Part shown: positions 28,809 to 38,885 of the stretch, piece after piece | Position numbering within the stretch: the first letter of the stretch is position 1 | How the letters are laid out: each line of letters opens with the position of its first letter | DNA from: JBEKIK01 sp963838495 | Lineage (GTDB): Bacteria > Planctomycetota > Planctomycetia > Pirellulales > Thermoguttaceae | DNA length: 64,000 nucleotides | Direction of reading: 5' to 3' | NCBI GenBank assembly: GCA_963838495.1 | Contig: CAWIRC010000002.1 | Span: 620,001 to 684,000 of the forward strand | The notes under the pieces: model-generated | The model's database searches: none | The model's input: only the letters and a program-made list of their open reading frames with translations | Told to the model about the DNA's origin: nothing | Position numbers and translations under genes: made by a program

Positions 28809-30051
28809 TTATTCTTCAATTTCCTCCACGCGACTTATTGAACTCCCATGAGCGAAGCGGGTGGAAACTTGCTCGCCGGGGCTTAACTCTCCGGCGGCGC
28901 GAATCACCCGGCCGTCGGATATGCGCTCGGTTATGCTGTAGCCACGACCCAACACGGCCAAGGGGCTGAGCGACTCCAGCCGCGATGCGAAGGCCTCGTT
29001 CTTATGCCGGGCAAGTTCCAGCAGGCGGCGGATCGAACGGTGCGCGTGCTCACTTAATTCATCCACCTGCCGCGTAAGATCGTAGATAAGCTGGAACGGA
29101 CGGCGAAAGGCATGGTGCCGCTTAATTGCGTCCAGGCGCGTTCGGGCCGCAAGCGCGGGACCGCAATGCCGCCGTCAATCGTTTTTGAATCTGCCCGAGT
29201 CCGGCCGAAAGTTCCTCCGCGGCCGGGGCCACCAGTTCCGCCGCCTCGCTGGGCGTTAGCGCCCGCAGATCGGCGGCCAGGTCGGAAAGCGTCACGTCGA
29301 TTTCATGTCCCACGGCCGAGATGACCGGTATCCGCGAGGCGGCAATCGCCCGAACCACGATTTCCTCGTTAAATGCCCAAAGGTCTTCCAGGCTCCCGCC
29401 CCCGCGCGTGACCACCAGGCAATCGATGGGTCGGGCAAGCTGATTGAGCGTAGCAATGGCGGCCGCGATTTCCTCGGCCGCCCCTTCGCCCTGTACGCGA
29501 GCCGGCGCAATGAGCACGTCCGCACCGCGCCAACGCCGGGCAAGCACCTGCAGAAAATCGCGAATCGCCGCCCCGGTCGGACTTGTGACCACGGCTATCT
29601 GCCGCACAAAAGAGGGCAGGGGACGCTTGCGGGCAGGATCGAAAAGCCCTTCCCTGGCCAGCTTCTCCCGCAGTTGCCTAAGCGCCAGTTCCAACGCCCC
29701 CATGCCCTTGGGTTCGATCTCTTCGATAATCAGTTGATAACTGCCGCGCGGGGCATAAACTTCCAGCCGGCCTTTGCAAATCACTTCCAGCCCGTCGTGC
29801 ATGTCGAAGCGGACACGCGACGCCACCGGCCGCCACATCGCCGCCCTGAGCTGCGCCCGCTCGTCCTTGAGCGTCAAATAGCAATGCCCCGACTGCGGAC
29901 GGGAAAAGTTCGATATTTCGCCCGTCACCCAAACCCCCGGAAACGCCGCCTCCACCAGGTCCTTTACCTGCACGGTAAGTTCCCAAACCGAAAGCGGCCG
30001 CGCGGGAACAAGATCGTCGGAAAAATCAAGATGAAGCATCTTATTACTCAA
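28809..30051 (-). CDS. xseA: Exodeoxyribonuclease VII large subunit, one frameshift
   Basis: Nuclease subunit that degrades single-stranded DNA. N-terminal OB fold: WVTGEISNFSRPQSGHCYLT. The catalytic region includes VVTSPTGAAIRDFLQVLARR, TRGGGSLEDLWAFNEE and ISAVGHEIDVTLSDLAADLR. The frame changes near 29150; beyond it the conserved C-terminal end continues with LSPLAVLGRGYSITERISDG. The start is TTG 30051, which overlaps the upstream stop, or ATG 30039. No recognisable xseB small subunit adjoins it. Confidence 0.93.
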
Positions 30052-30251
30052 AACAACGAATGACCGATGGAGCGCAACCGATATTGAAAATCCTTTTTCA
30101 GCTTCTCAATTTCTTCGCTCAAGACTCGCCGCTCATCGGGATCGGTGCATTGCTTGAGCCGGGCCCGCAATTGTTTGCGCTCAGCATTATATCGCTCGCG
30201 CAGGGCCTTCCCATAATTCTTGCCGCCTCCTGTCCAGAATTTCAGCTTCAT
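30048..30251 (-). CDS. Small charged helical protein
   Basis: 67 residues (MKLKFWTGGGKNYGKALRER, then a Lys/Glu/Arg-rich coiled helix ending RLRSIGHSLF). It sits in the place where xseB is often found and overlaps the xseA start. However, it lacks the xseB helical-hairpin motif (ALxxLExIVxxLE), so I do not call it xseB. Unknown. Confidence 0.6.
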   Translation of the reverse strand: MKLKFWTGGGKNYGKALRERYNAERKQLRARLKQCTDPDERRVLSEEIEKLKKDFQYRLRSIGHSLF

Positions 30252-30317
30252 GGTCACCTGCTCCCATAAACCCCAATGCCTTTATTGCCGGTTTGACGAG
30301 AGAATTCAATATAGTTG

Positions 30318-31064
30318 TTATTGTTTTTTTGTCCAGGGCATGGTCTTATTTAACCAGCGGCGCCCGCGGCGCTCGACATTCATCTGGCCGATCTTCCGCG
30401 TGCCCGATTCGGCCCAGGTTTCCGCTTCAAGCGTCAGTCGATTTAATAGGTTCTCGATCTTTTGGCGGAAATATTCTATTCCCTTGCGATCCAGGCCGGC
30501 GGGTATAAAAATTTCGCCGCTGGGAATGGCCCGGGCGCGGGAAAATGGGCGGGGAATGGCGAATTGGTCCCAGGCGCTTCTCACCCGCCAAGGCCGGTCG
30601 TATCCGCAACCCATCACCACCAGCGGCAGGCCGAGTTTGGAGGCCAGGTAGATCGAGCCCGGGGCCATCTTCCGCCGCGGGCCGCGCGGGCCGTCCGGCG
30701 TGATGGTCAGGTTCATCCGCCGGCTTATTTCCAGCATTTCGCGGACGGCCGCCACTCCGCCGCGATTAGTCGAGCCGCGGACAAACTCGAATCCCAGGTA
30801 ATAAGCGGCGTAGGAAAGAATTTCCGCGTCGCGGTGCCTGCTTAAGAGCATAGCCATGTTGCAATGTCCGCGCAGATAAAGCGGAAAAAGAATGTACTCG
30901 TGCCAGAAGATGTAAATTTTTTTCCCGCTGCACTCGGGAAACACCGGATCGATCGACCGGTCGTAATAGGCAACCTTGTAGTCCAACGTGCTCATCCAGT
31001 TCCGCACGGCGGCCGACCCCAAAAGGCCTACGATTTTGTTCAAAAGCGGACTGGTGAGTTTCAT
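30318..31064 (-). CDS. DUF374 lysophospholipid acyltransferase-like protein
   Basis: 248 residues, intact. The domain order fits DUF374, a relative of lipid A and glycerolipid acyltransferases: IYIFWHEYILFPLYLRG has the HxxxL-type catalytic region, then FEFVRGSTNRGGVAAVREML and the strongly conserved LTITPDGPRGPRRKMAPG. It probably acylates a membrane lipid on the cytoplasmic face. It lies between dapF and the small charged protein/xseA on one strand. Confidence 0.9.
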   Translation of the reverse strand: MKLTSPLLNKIVGLLGSAAVRNWMSTLDYKVAYYDRSIDPVFPECSGKKIYIFWHEYILFPLYLRGHCNMAMLLSRHRDAEILSYAAYYLGFEFVRGSTNRGGVAAVREMLEISRRMNLTITPDGPRGPRRKMAPGSIYLASKLGLPLVVMGCGYDRPWRVRSAWDQFAIPRPFSRARAIPSGEIFIPAGLDRKGIEYFRQKIENLLNRLTLEAETWAESGTRKIGQMNVERRGRRWLNKTMPWTKKQ

Positions 31065-31078
31065 GGAAGTGATCGGGT

Positions 31079-31191
31079 ACAGGGGTCAGAAGTCAGGGCT
31101 CAGGTAGAAATTCAAAAATCGCGCATCGCGAAACCGTAAGCGGTTTCATTTATCCTTTCTCAATTCATCATTCTGCATTCTGAATTCATCA
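31079..31191. repeat. Composite heptad-palindrome-heptad element 2
   Basis: Left arm near 31081-31106: GGTCAGA, AGTCAGG, GCTCAGG. Centre: palindrome ACCGTAAGCGGT at 31133. Right arm: AATTCAT, CATTCTG, CATTCTG, AATTCAT, running into the dapF stop at 31189-31191. Same order as the element at 43405. Confidence 0.8.
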
Positions 31192-32044
31192 TTTTTCTTC
31201 ATTCCACTGGCCGGAAAAAACCTCCACCGCTTCACCGCTCATGTACACGTGATTGTCTGATTGGTTCCACTGGAGTTCCAAATCTCCGCCGGGCAGATGG
31301 GCGACGATGTTACGCCCGGTGCGGCCCGTAAGCGCGCCGGCCACGCAAACCGCGCAGGCCCCGGTGCCGCAAGCCAGGGTTTCGCCCGACCCCCGCTCCC
31401 AAACCCGCATCCGCACCTCGCCGGGCGAGAGGACCTGGACGAACTCGGCGTTCGTGCGCTTGGGAAAATGCGAATCGACTTCCACCCGCGGCCCGATCCC
31501 CAGCACCCACAGGTCCGTCGGCTCCTTCACAAAAGCCACGCAGTGCGGATTGCCCATGGAAACGCAGGTTACTTTAAGGACCTCTCCTCCGATTTTCAAC
31601 GGTGCGTCGATCACGGGATCGCCGGACGATTTGCCGGCAAGAGTGGTGGGGATTCGCTCCGGCTCGAGGATCGGCTCGCCCATGTCCACGCGAACACGGC
31701 GCACCAGCCCATCGGAAATTTCCAATTCCAAACATAAAACGCCCCGGCCGGTTTCGATCCTAAGCGGCGAGCGCCGGCAGATGCCGTGGTCGTAAACGTA
31801 CTTGGCCACGCAGCGCACGCCGTTGCCGCACATCTCCGCCTCGGACCCGTCGGCGTTGAACATCCGCATCCGGGCATCGGCCGTTTGGCTGGGGCAGATT
31901 AAAATCAACCCGTCGCCGCCTATACCGTAGTGCCGGTCGGATACCTTGCGCGCGCAACTCCGCGGCATCGGCCGGATAAGACTCTTCAAAACAATTTACA
32001 TACACGTAGTCGTTGCCGGCGCCGTGCATTTTGGTGAATCGCAT
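31189..32044 (-). CDS. dapF: Diaminopimelate epimerase, one frameshift
   Basis: Converts LL- to meso-diaminopimelate for lysine and peptidoglycan. The N-terminus is MRFTKMHGAGNDYVYVNCFE. The two catalytic cysteines are present in AEMCGNGVRCVAKY and ETLACGTGACAVCVAG. The frame changes near 31950, between DAAELRAQ and KVSDRHYGIGGDGLIL; one indel explains it. The C-terminal residues NEEK and stop are formed by a heptad array. Meso-DAP synthesis is notable because planctomycetes were long described as lacking peptidoglycan, a view since revised. Confidence 0.94.
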
Positions 32045-32142
32045 GGGCGTAATCCCGTATGAACCTATGACAACCGATAAGATATTATTTTAGAAAAAAA
32101 CCGGCACGAGGGCAACCGCCTCATCCCTGATCCCTCAGCCCG

Positions 32143-32472
32143 TTATCCTGTCAGATCGAGCAGATTGCCGCTTTCGCCGGTTGTGTCGCGGCTTTTGGGC
32201 GGTTGCTTGGATGGATCATCGACGGAATTCGGATTTTTGGCAGCGAATTCCCAGGGCCGCCGGCCGTCGGCGTCGCGCTCGTCGGTCTGGTGGTCTTCGC
32301 CGTCGGTTTCGCCGATGCCCGCCGCCGCCTCGGCCTTTTTCTCGTAGACCGCCGTGCGGTGCTGTGCGCCTACGTCCTGGCCGGCGCGTTCAACGTCCGA
32401 ACTCTTGGTCTGAGCCAGGGGCGTGCCCGCCGCGCTTACGTTCACTCCGCCTAAAGGGCCCACGCTGCTCAT
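32143..32472 (-). CDS. Small acidic planctomycete-style hypothetical protein
   Basis: 109 residues (MSSVGPLGGVNVSAAGTPLA), hydrophilic and probably disordered, with EAAAGIGETDGEDHQTDERD in the middle and DGRRPWEF after it. I recall similar short proteins from planctomycete genomes, but no function. It lies between the AsmA-like gene and dapF on the same strand. Confidence 0.65.
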   Translation of the reverse strand: MSSVGPLGGVNVSAAGTPLAQTKSSDVERAGQDVGAQHRTAVYEKKAEAAAGIGETDGEDHQTDERDADGRRPWEFAAKNPNSVDDPSKQPPKSRDTTGESGNLLDLTG

Positions 32473-32785
32473 GAGAAATCAATCTCCCATTTTCGCCCGC
32501 CGTCCACTTCCCTTTAATTATAGGTCATAGGCCCAAGAAAATAACCGGATTTTTGAAAATCCTCCCGGAGCAAGCTCCGGGGCTAATTGATTGTCAGATA
32601 AGTAATGTCGCATTTTTTCATCGGAGCCGGGCCGTGTCGGCCCGGAAATGCCGGGGCGACACGCCCCGGCTCTGACTTGTTTTACAAAATTATTTTCCTG
32701 AGATTCAATAAACCCTTCTGCCCCAACATTGAATTAACCGGTTCACACTATCCACTGTTTGCTGTCCACTGCCCACTTTTCACTT
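32473..32785. repeat. Spacer with palindromes and CACTGTC-type heptads
   Basis: Holds two hairpins (CCCGGAGCAAGCTCCGGGGC near 32571; GGGCCGTGTCGGCCCG plus GGGGCGACACGCCCC near 32631-32668). A 7-bp-period array CACTATC, CACTGTT, TGCTGTC, CACTGCC, CACTTTT follows at 32745-32785 and ends at the stop codon of the AsmA-like gene. Confidence 0.7.
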
Positions 32786-35700
32786 TCACTCCTGCCGGCC
32801 GCCCTGCAATTGTTGCAGCGCCTGGTTGACGGCCGGGAATGCCTCCTTGCGGATATCGGGGTTTTGCAATGTGCCGCCCACATATATTTGCAGGAACTGT
32901 TCGCTGGCCCCGCGGAAGATCTGCTTGACCACCGGCAGGTCCAACTCGGCCTGGCCTACGCGGGTGGAAAAGTTCAGTTTCACGTTCGATTGAAAATCCA
33001 TTTCGCCCTTGCCCCGCAGGCTGATGGCGTCGCCGTTAAAATCGATGCGGTCCAGATATATGTGCTCGCCCTCGATGCGGTAATCCATCGAGGCCGTGCT
33101 GAAGGCATTGCGGTCGGGCGCGGATGCTGAGAATCTTTAAGAGCGAAATCATCACCGGCAATTCATAGATGTCCGCGTCGGAAAGCGCTAGCGATCCCCG
33201 CCCGGACATTGCGTTGCGGCTCGCGCCCGCGCCGTGCAATTCGATGTTGGCCATGATCTTGCCTTGCAGACGCGGCCTGGGCTCCATGACTTCGGCGCCA
33301 TGCGGGCCAGGTCGGCATGGGCAAGGACGGCGGCAAGGTGGTAGCGGGGCTCCGCGCCCAGGCTCACCTGCCCGTCGCCGTATATCGTGCCGCCGAACAG
33401 GTTCGCCGAAATCGAACGCGGCGTGCGCGGCGTGCCGTCGGCGTTCATTATCGGCGAGCCGTCCGCCGACTTGTCCACCAGGCTCCCCAACAGCACCCGC
33501 TGGTCGTCGATCAGGATCGGCCCCATCATATTCTTGAACTGGCAATCCTTGTAATTGAGCGACTCCAGGTTCAGTTCGCCGCGGCATAGGCATCTTTGCC
33601 CGTCCGATTGTCCCGAAAGCGTCACGGTCCCGAAAATATTCTCCAATCTCACTCCGCACTGCACCACGGTTTGAAAAATGTTGATCCGCACGTCGTCCCA
33701 CTGGCAGCGCAAGGGCATGCCCGGCCGGCCGTCGTGCACGAGTTCCAGATTGCCGCAGAGATCTACGGGCCGGCCCGTGGGATTAAGCGTCAAAACGGCC
33801 TTTTTCAAGCCTTCCGGCAGGGCGAGAATCAGGTCGCGGTCCGGTTGCAGCCGGTCCACCGTCAGCCCCGCCAGGTACATGTCCCAGCCGCCGTCGGGCA
33901 GAAAATCGCAGTAACCCTCGCTGCGGATCGTTACGTTGCCGTGTTCGGCCTTGAACTGCTGCAAGGTTACGTGCCCGTCGCGATACAAGATCGCGCCTTG
34001 GAGCTTATCCATGCGATAGGGGAAATGCACCGGTTCGATGGAAGCGGTTTCGGTTTTCGGCTCCACGCGCACGCCCAGGCTGAGTTGCTTTTGTTCCGAT
34101 AAATAACAAATCTGCGCCTGAAGATCGACCATGCCTTGCGGTTTCAGGTCGTTCCAAGCCTGCTGAATGGTCAGCGGCAGGGCATCGTGGAGTTCCTTGT
34201 CCAGGGGCACGTTTTTCGCCGCAAGGTTCAATGTGAACTTGTTCCCCTGAAGCGACGGCGTGAGATCCCCTTCGCCCGCGATTTGCGCGGAATCGTTCAT
34301 GCCCTGCAAGTTTCTGAACCACCAGGAATGGTCGATCATTTCCAATTGGCCGCGAACGTTGTTTATCGGATAGGGAAACTTGCTGTAGCGGATCGTGCAA
34401 CCGTTCGCCTCCAGGCGGAGGTGATGATGCAAGGGCTGGTCAGGAGCGTCGCGCCGGCAGCTATATTCAAAATTCACCGTCCCGCGCGGATTGAGCGACT
34501 GGGCCACCTCGCGCGGCTTCTCGGGCAGGGCCTTGACGATGTCTTTGTCTATCTGGATCTCTTCGCCCCTGGCCTCGAACCAGCCGCTCGGCCCGTTAAG
34601 CGGCCTGCGCACCTCGGCCTTCATCCGCACCGGCTGGCTGCCGCTGTAGGCCACGACATTCAAAGTCACAAGGTCGTTCTTCAGCTCCAAAGATCCTTTG
34701 CCGTGCTCCACGCGATAGGGAAATTTGTAATGCGTAAACGACATGTCCGAAAAGCTTATCGACGCCTCCGAAGTTTCCGGACGCCATGTCCGGCCGTCGA
34801 ATTCCAGCGTCAAATCGGCGTCGATCACCCCGACGGGCCGGTACTTTTGCCATTGTTCCTGCAAGGCCTCGGGCAAAACGCCCAGCAACTGGCGGTCCAG
34901 TTCCAATTGCTTGATTTCCGCTGTAAGCCACATGGGACCCTTGGCCTCAAAGCCCGCGTGCCTCAGCGACATCTTAATCGTGGCCTGGTTCGAGCGGGCG
35001 GAAAGCTTGTCGATCACCACCCCGCCATTGTCCGCGGTGAACTTGATCTGTATGTCGGTCAGCGAATGGGGCAGGGGAAGAATCTGTTCATCGATCCGGC
35101 CGCCCGTCAATTGGCCCGCCACCTGAAACCTGAGCACGCCTCGGCTTTCGACTCGTAAGCCAGGCTGAAGCTCATTTGCCCCTCCGCCCGCAGCGCCCTC
35201 AGCATCGTGAATTTATCGGTTATCGGGCCGGGAAGGGAATCGTAAAGTTCGGGCGATACCTGCAAGCCTTCCACCTCGCCGCTTATGGAAAAACCCGGAT
35301 TCGTGGCGTCGATCGTACCGTGGAATTCCACGCGGCGTAAATTCTCGCCCGAAAGCATCCCTTGCACGTTCCGCTTGCCTGCCGCGCCCGCATCCGATAA
35401 GACAACCGCAGCTGGACTTACAATCATGCTCAAATCCCGCAAAATCATCGTCCCGGCGCGGGGTTTCAAGGGATCGAATATTTCAACGGCGCCGTTCTCG
35501 ATCGACACCTCCGGCGATTGGTCGCCGAATCGCGGCGGCGGAAAAAGCCTGGCCGCCCCCCATGTGCCGTCCAGGCGCCGCGCCACCCGAACCGTCGGCC
35601 GCCGAAGAGTTATATGGGCAACCACCGGCTCCCGGCAAATCAGCTCCTTCACGTCCGTCTGGCAGGAAAGGAACATCTCCTCCACGCAAAGCAATTCGGC

Positions 35701-35941
35701 ACGGTCCTTCCGCCCCGGGTTCCAGGATGGAAAGATCGCGGACCCTGATGCCCTGGCCCGAAATCAATTCGGCGGAACCCACGATCACCTTCAAGCCGGG
35801 GTAATGCCGGGCAATTCGCGCCTCGATCGAGCGGCGTATCTCTTCATCTACCCGACGGTAAAAATAAGGCGCAGCCGCCACAATCCCGATGACGCAAGCG
35901 ACCAGTCCCCACTTGAAGAAAAACCAGCAGAAGTTGATCAA
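32786..35941 (-). CDS. AsmA/TamB-like large envelope protein, about four frameshifts
   Basis: Over 1,000 codons. N-terminal membrane anchor FKWGLVACVIGIVAAAPYFY and the typical ARHYPGLKVIVGSAELISGQ. The rest is a repetitive beta-rich protein with segments such as NFEYSCRRDAP, SGFHGP-free AsmA-like strands, and a C-terminal GKGEMDFQSNVKLNFSTRVG. Overall layout fits AsmA/YhdP-like proteins, which span the periplasm and move phospholipid between membranes. Frame breaks near 35690, 35125, 33290 and 33115; the same beta-repeat pattern continues through each. Start ATG at 35941. Family call is by layout; exact subfamily uncertain. Confidence 0.72.
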
Positions 35942-36377
35942 TCGACCAACGATAAGCAGATACCCTCCATGGTTTTAAAAGTTTTCGGTTTTCAGTTTAC
36001 AGTTTTCAACTCATTCGATAATAAAAAATTTGGAGATATATAATGTAAAAAAGAAGCGATGCCTTCTCCCCATTGACACAAAATGGGCGAAATATGGTAC
36101 CCTGGTAAGGCATTTAAGGTCAAGATGCTTTTTTTACCAAATCGGGTGAAAAATATTTACATGAATCGCTTAGCGGATATACTTTTGGACATCACCACTA
36201 GATAGCAATGCTGTCAAAATGGCTCAAAAAGGTTTTGAGATTATCCTAAAAGTCCCCTCTCCCTCCGGGAGAGGGCTAGGGTGAGGGCGGATTTTGCCGA
36301 TCATTATCCATTTTTTAATTCAGTACCAATAATTGAGTTATGGGTTTTTTGATGGGCTCTTATTCAGGAGAAAAACC
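35942..36377. other. Divergent spacer with heptads and a CCCTCACC repeat
   Basis: Contains GTTTTCG, GTTTTCA, GTTTACA, GTTTTCA heptamers near 35988-36015 and a CCCTCACC-type palindrome at 36252-36290 (CTCTCCCTCCGGGAGAG). Promoters for the AsmA-like gene and the NCS1 permease must lie here. No gene seen. Confidence 0.6.
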
Positions 36378-37853
36378 ATGTCTTCTTTGCCCGCTTACGT
36401 GGCCTCGGCCCAAAGTGTTCCCCAGGCCAATCGCGCCCCATGGTATAAAAATACCGCCCCCACTTACGCCGGCATAATGCTCTGGTTCGTCTTCTGGCAC
36501 CAGGTGCCGATGGGCAGCGCCCTTGACGCGGACAAACCTTATAGCCTGTTTGCAGGCGGAACCTTGGCCTGCGGATTGGGATATGCCTTTTTAGGGTTGA
36601 TCATCGCCGCTTTGATCTGTCATTTCCTGTTTTATCTGGTTCCCGGATTGCTGGGCATGAAAACCGGCCTGCCGCTTTATATAGTGGGGACCTCGACATA
36701 CGGCGTTAAGGGCGGTTTTTTGATGCCCGGTTTTTTGATGGGCCTTTTGCAATTCGGCTGGCTTGCGGTGAACGCCTTTTTCGCCGGCATTCTGCTTTGC
36801 GCCCCTTTTCATTACGGGGCCGGCACGCTTCCCCATGCCCTGGTGGCGGTCGTCTGGTCGCTCGCAGCCGCCTTTTTAGGGCTGAAAGGCATTAAATACG
36901 TGGCCAAAGTGGCCACCTTCCTGCCACTGATCCCCTTTGTCATCTTGATCATTCTTGCTGTTTGCACCATCGGCGGCGTAGGAAAATTCAATCCTCAATC
37001 GCTTGTCGATGCAAGTCTCAAAGTTGCCGTTGACGTCAAGGACTCCGCGGGCGAGGCGGTGAAACTTTATCCCCGGCAACCCCTGCCAATTAGCGGCGTG
37101 ATTGCCCTGTTATGCACCTACGTGGTCGGATTTTTCGCCACGGCCGGGGCCGCCGGCTGCGATTTCGGCATGAACAGCCGCAACGCCAAAGACGTGCAAC
37201 TCGGCGGCTTGGCGGGAATCGCCGGCGCGATCGTCTATGCCGGCGGACTTTCCTTGTTGATCGTCGCGGGCGTTCACGGGCTAGGCAAGGCCGCCGATCC
37301 AGCCGCCGTGCAAACCACCGCCCTCATGTCCGGCATCGTGGGCGAAAAATCGGCCGCCGTGCTTTGGTATCTCCTGGCGATAGCCGCTTTTCCACCCGCC
37401 TGCTTCTCTTCCTTCATAGCGGCCAACAGCTTTAAAACCACTTTGCCAAAAGTCAATCCCTTCATATCTTGCGGCATCGGCGCACTTGCGGCCATACTGC
37501 TGGCCGTAACCGGCTGGGCCGGCAACGCCATCGGCATGTTCAATCTTATCGGCGCTTCATTCGGCCCCGTATGCGGCGCGATGGCCGCCGATTATTTGCT
37601 CGCCGGACGAAAATGGGCCGGTCCCAGGGCCGGACTGAATCCGGCGGGCTGGATCTCTTGGATCATAGGCTTTGCCATAGGCGCGTTCAATCTGGTAGCC
37701 GGCTGGATTCCAGCCCTGGCCGATTATCGCGGCATTATTCCCATCCCGCCCCTGTCCGCGTTCATCGTGGGTTTCGCGCTCTATTACGCACTCGCCAGAC
37801 TGGGCCTTGAAAGCAAAACCCTGGAACTGCCCGAATATTCGCCTATTTCATAA
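36378..37853 (+). CDS. NCS1-family cytosine/purine permease
   Basis: 491 residues from the ATG at 36378, preceded by CAGGAG. Twelve membrane helices. The N-terminal NRAPWYKNTAPTYAGIMLWF corresponds to the NCS1 helix 1 region. GTSTYGVKGGFLMPGFLMGL, TAGAAGCDFGMNSRNAKDVQ and NLIGASFGPVCGAMAADYLL fit cytosine permease CodB-like proteins. It imports a nucleobase or related compound with a cation. No catabolic partner (codA) is adjacent, so substrate is open. No frame break. Confidence 0.9.
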   Translation: MSSLPAYVASAQSVPQANRAPWYKNTAPTYAGIMLWFVFWHQVPMGSALDADKPYSLFAGGTLACGLGYAFLGLIIAALICHFLFYLVPGLLGMKTGLPLYIVGTSTYGVKGGFLMPGFLMGLLQFGWLAVNAFFAGILLCAPFHYGAGTLPHALVAVVWSLAAAFLGLKGIKYVAKVATFLPLIPFVILIILAVCTIGGVGKFNPQSLVDASLKVAVDVKDSAGEAVKLYPRQPLPISGVIALLCTYVVGFFATAGAAGCDFGMNSRNAKDVQLGGLAGIAGAIVYAGGLSLLIVAGVHGLGKAADPAAVQTTALMSGIVGEKSAAVLWYLLAIAAFPPACFSSFIAANSFKTTLPKVNPFISCGIGALAAILLAVTGWAGNAIGMFNLIGASFGPVCGAMAADYLLAGRKWAGPRAGLNPAGWISWIIGFAIGAFNLVAGWIPALADYRGIIPIPPLSAFIVGFALYYALARLGLESKTLELPEYSPIS

Positions 37854-37854
37854 G

Positions 37855-37950
37855 GTTGGGTGGCATGCCCACGCTGGTCGTGGGCATGTTATCCCGAGAG
37901 TTTCACCGCATGGCCGCGCATGCGTGGCCATGGCACCCGCTACCAACCAA
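37855..37950. repeat. MITE-like double-hairpin repeat, copy B
   Basis: Starts two bases after the NCS1 stop codon. Same core as copy A: GCCCACGCTGGTCGTGGGC and GGCCGCGCATGCGTGGCC between GGTTGGGTGGCATG and CATGGCACCCGCTACCAACC. Confidence 0.75.
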
Positions 37951-38284
37951 CTTTTGGCTTGCGTGAGTTCCGACTTTTTGAAAAGTTTTTCCCTCGGCAA
38001 AATATTCCTTTTAATTACCATATTCCGCAATGCCGACAAGGTCTTCGCGATCGCACCGCCGCAAGTTCGCCAGAGTCGGCAGGAGCATACCATCTACCGC
38101 CTTAACAAGGCAAGTTGGCGCCGGTTCTTTGAACACGCCCCCGGCTTGGCCCCGATATTATTTAAGGAACGGTGCGGAGGTCGGAAAGCAGCGGCCTTGG
38201 GCGTCGTTCGTACCTATACCGCGGGGGTGCCCTGCAAGGAGGTCAGGGATTTTACTACAGCTAAGCATAAAGTTGGGTCGATTT
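37951..38284. other. Spacer with a possible structured RNA
   Basis: GC-rich, without a convincing gene. Bases about 38066-38255 can close as a long arm (GCAGGAGCATACC against GGGGGTGCCCTGC) around a segment with GAGGTCGGAAAGCAGCGGCC. This recalls part of the bacterial SRP RNA core but lacks the full conserved tetraloop stem. Upstream frames reading into the LysM gene lack a binding site. Confidence 0.3.
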
Positions 38285-38839
38285 ATGAACGATCCGGCGG
38301 TCAGAGTGGCGCTCACGATCAGCATCTTTATTGGCTGCGTGTTTATTGCCATTGTGTTTCGGCCGGTTTTATCCATGCCTGCCGGGGCGGTGGCCGAGTT
38401 GAATGCCCCGCTTAGCATGCAGCATCAAAAGCAACTGCCGCCCTCCCTTTCCCGGGAACAATCGCTTGCCTCCCTCACGTCGGAGGCGCAAAAATCCTCG
38501 CTCGCCTCGTCGCTGCAAGGTCCGACGGTTCTTTTGCCGCTCGGTCCCCAGCAACCTGGGCCAAGTTCGCCGCCGCGCTGGCCGGCTTACTCCCCGGCGA
38601 ACACGGCGCGTTGGGGCATGCCCATGGACATGATGCCCGCCGTGGCCCGACCAGCCGACGAACCGCAAACCCACAAAATCGTCAACGGCGACACATTGCA
38701 GGACTTGGCCGCCAGATATTTGGGCTCTGCCCTTCGAGCCGGCGAGATTTTTCAAGCCAACCGGGACGTGCTCACCGACCCCGAATTACTGCCCATCGGC
38801 GTGGAATTGAAAATCCCCGCCCGCAACGCCGCAAAATGA
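38285..38839 (+). CDS. Membrane-anchored LysM protein
   Basis: 184 residues from the ATG at 38285. N-terminal signal anchor (VRVALTISIFIGCVFIAIVF), a Pro/Ser/Gln-rich linker, and a C-terminal LysM domain (THKIVNGDTLQDLAARYLGS, FQANRDVLTDPELLPIGVEL). LysM binds peptidoglycan or chitin-like glycans. The single LysM and the linker suggest an envelope-scaffold role. An in-frame extension upstream to 38030 has no signal features and is ignored. Confidence 0.85.
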   Translation: MNDPAVRVALTISIFIGCVFIAIVFRPVLSMPAGAVAELNAPLSMQHQKQLPPSLSREQSLASLTSEAQKSSLASSLQGPTVLLPLGPQQPGPSSPPRWPAYSPANTARWGMPMDMMPAVARPADEPQTHKIVNGDTLQDLAARYLGSALRAGEIFQANRDVLTDPELLPIGVELKIPARNAAK

Positions 38840-38848
38840 CAACCGCAC

Positions 38849-38885
38849 TCTCTAATCCCTAATCACCAATCCCCAATCCCTTATT
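38849..38885. repeat. 7-bp-period array (CAATCCC type)
   Basis: TAATCCC, TAATCAC, CAATCCC, CAATCCC, TTATTGA. It fills the gap between two convergent genes and includes the stop codon of the alpha/beta hydrolase. Confidence 0.8.

Noticed and set aside
30048..30251. Small gene before xseA as xseB
   Set aside because: Position fits, but the sequence lacks the xseB helical-hairpin pattern.
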